64,000 bases of DNA, taken from the NCBI RefSeq assembly GCF_020906515.1, contig NC_085854.1, positions 310,001 to 374,000 on the forward strand. The letters run 5' to 3'. The notes under the pieces were generated by a model, which ran no database searches, was not told the DNA's origin, and saw only the letters and a list, made by a program, of their open reading frames with translations. Numbering within the stretch: the first letter of the stretch is position 1; each line of letters opens with the position of its first letter. Of the stretch, positions 63,598 to 64,000 are shown piece by piece. Made by a program: the position numbers and the translations under genes. The stretch is from Vanrija pseudolonga. Lineage: Eukaryota > Basidiomycota > Tremellomycetes > Trichosporonales > Trichosporonaceae.

Positions 63598-64000
63598 AGG
63601 GTGTAGGTAGTGTTGAGATTATGAGCAGCTAGAGGTTACAGTTGTCTTGAGAGTATATGTGAGCGTGAGGACACAAGCGAGCGAGTCGGCGCAGCCGACG
63701 AGCAGCGTGTACGGGGGAGGGGCGGATGGGTGTTGGGGTGTGGCGTGGTGTGTGGTCAACAGGGGCGATTGCCAAGGCACAGACGGGTCATGAGGTGCGA
63801 GGGGATCAGTGATGCCATGTCGTCTCGCACGTCCTTGCTGCTCTATCAAACCCAGTTACATAGTGTGTTACATGAAGAGGCGGGGGGGCTGAGGGCAGCC
63901 TAGGTGCGAGTGTCGGTCGTGTGAGACGGAGTGGTCGGCGAGGCAGGGTGCGGTGCGGTGTAGCGTAGCGGTGCCGTTTTGTGTTGTGTTGTGTGTTGCG
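63598..64000. other. 3' flank of SPT7, no gene seen
   Basis: 403 bp to the window end. Mostly purine/GT-rich; contains GCGAGCGAGTC-like repeats and ends in a GTTGTGTTGTGTTG-like stretch. A gene continuing beyond the edge cannot be excluded. Confidence 0.45.

Noticed and set aside
1-64000. Mobile elements, viral remnants or CRISPR-like arrays
   Set aside because: I found no transposase, reverse transcriptase, integrase or capsid-like motif, no long terminal or inverted repeats, and no regularly spaced repeats.

Overview
The window is nuclear DNA from a GC-rich basidiomycete. Genes are split by very short introns (mostly 33-60 nt, GT..AG, with CTNAC-type branch sites). The SAR1 protein, the SAGA and TFIIIC subunits and the general style look like Tremellomycetes. 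A Trichosporonales yeast (Cutaneotrichosporon, Apiotrichum or Vanrija kin) is my best guess, by inference only. I support 29 protein genes and see no rRNA, tRNA, CRISPR or clear transposon. All exon junctions were joined by eye from splice sites and reading phase.

Layout. 1-5.6 kb: no gene found. 5.6-8.1 kb: a Zn2Cys6 regulator with an apparent frame break at its 3' end. 8.2-11.7 kb: no gene found. 11.8-20.8 kb: compact housekeeping block with a CCDC25-like protein (-), an ELYS-domain nucleoporin (+), SAR1 (-), a LOG-family nucleotide hydrolase (+), an aminodeoxychorismate-lyase-like enzyme (+) and a GABA-type aminotransferase (+). 22.4-25.2 kb: four tandem genes for small secreted proteins with 14 conserved cysteines, each followed by a related 3' element. 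25.5-32.2 kb: D-lactate dehydrogenase (-), a YVC1-type TRP channel (+) and an RCR-like membrane protein (-). 33.6-37.3 kb: two unrecognised low-complexity proteins.

38.7-49.2 kb: the most striking region. Ten tandem, same-strand genes encode small DUF3759/CipC-like proteins. They fall into two exon architectures: a four-exon form, mostly with a TATAAG-type box, and a five-exon form with an invariant 13-nt microexon. Sequence divergence within the array is large, yet every copy has an open spliced frame.

49.8-64 kb: a nine-exon GRE2-like reductase (+), an MFS sugar transporter whose start codon is split by an intron (-), a 3.7-kb stretch without genes, the TFIIIC subunit TFC1 (-) and the SAGA subunit SPT7 (+), followed by an empty end.

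How the genes relate. Most of the housekeeping genes look functionally unrelated neighbours. The two tandem families are the accessory part. The Cys-rich family is secreted. The DUF3759 family is probably cytosolic and, from what is known of CipC proteins, stress or antibiotic responsive. Both look like local expansions that generate many related small proteins from one locus.
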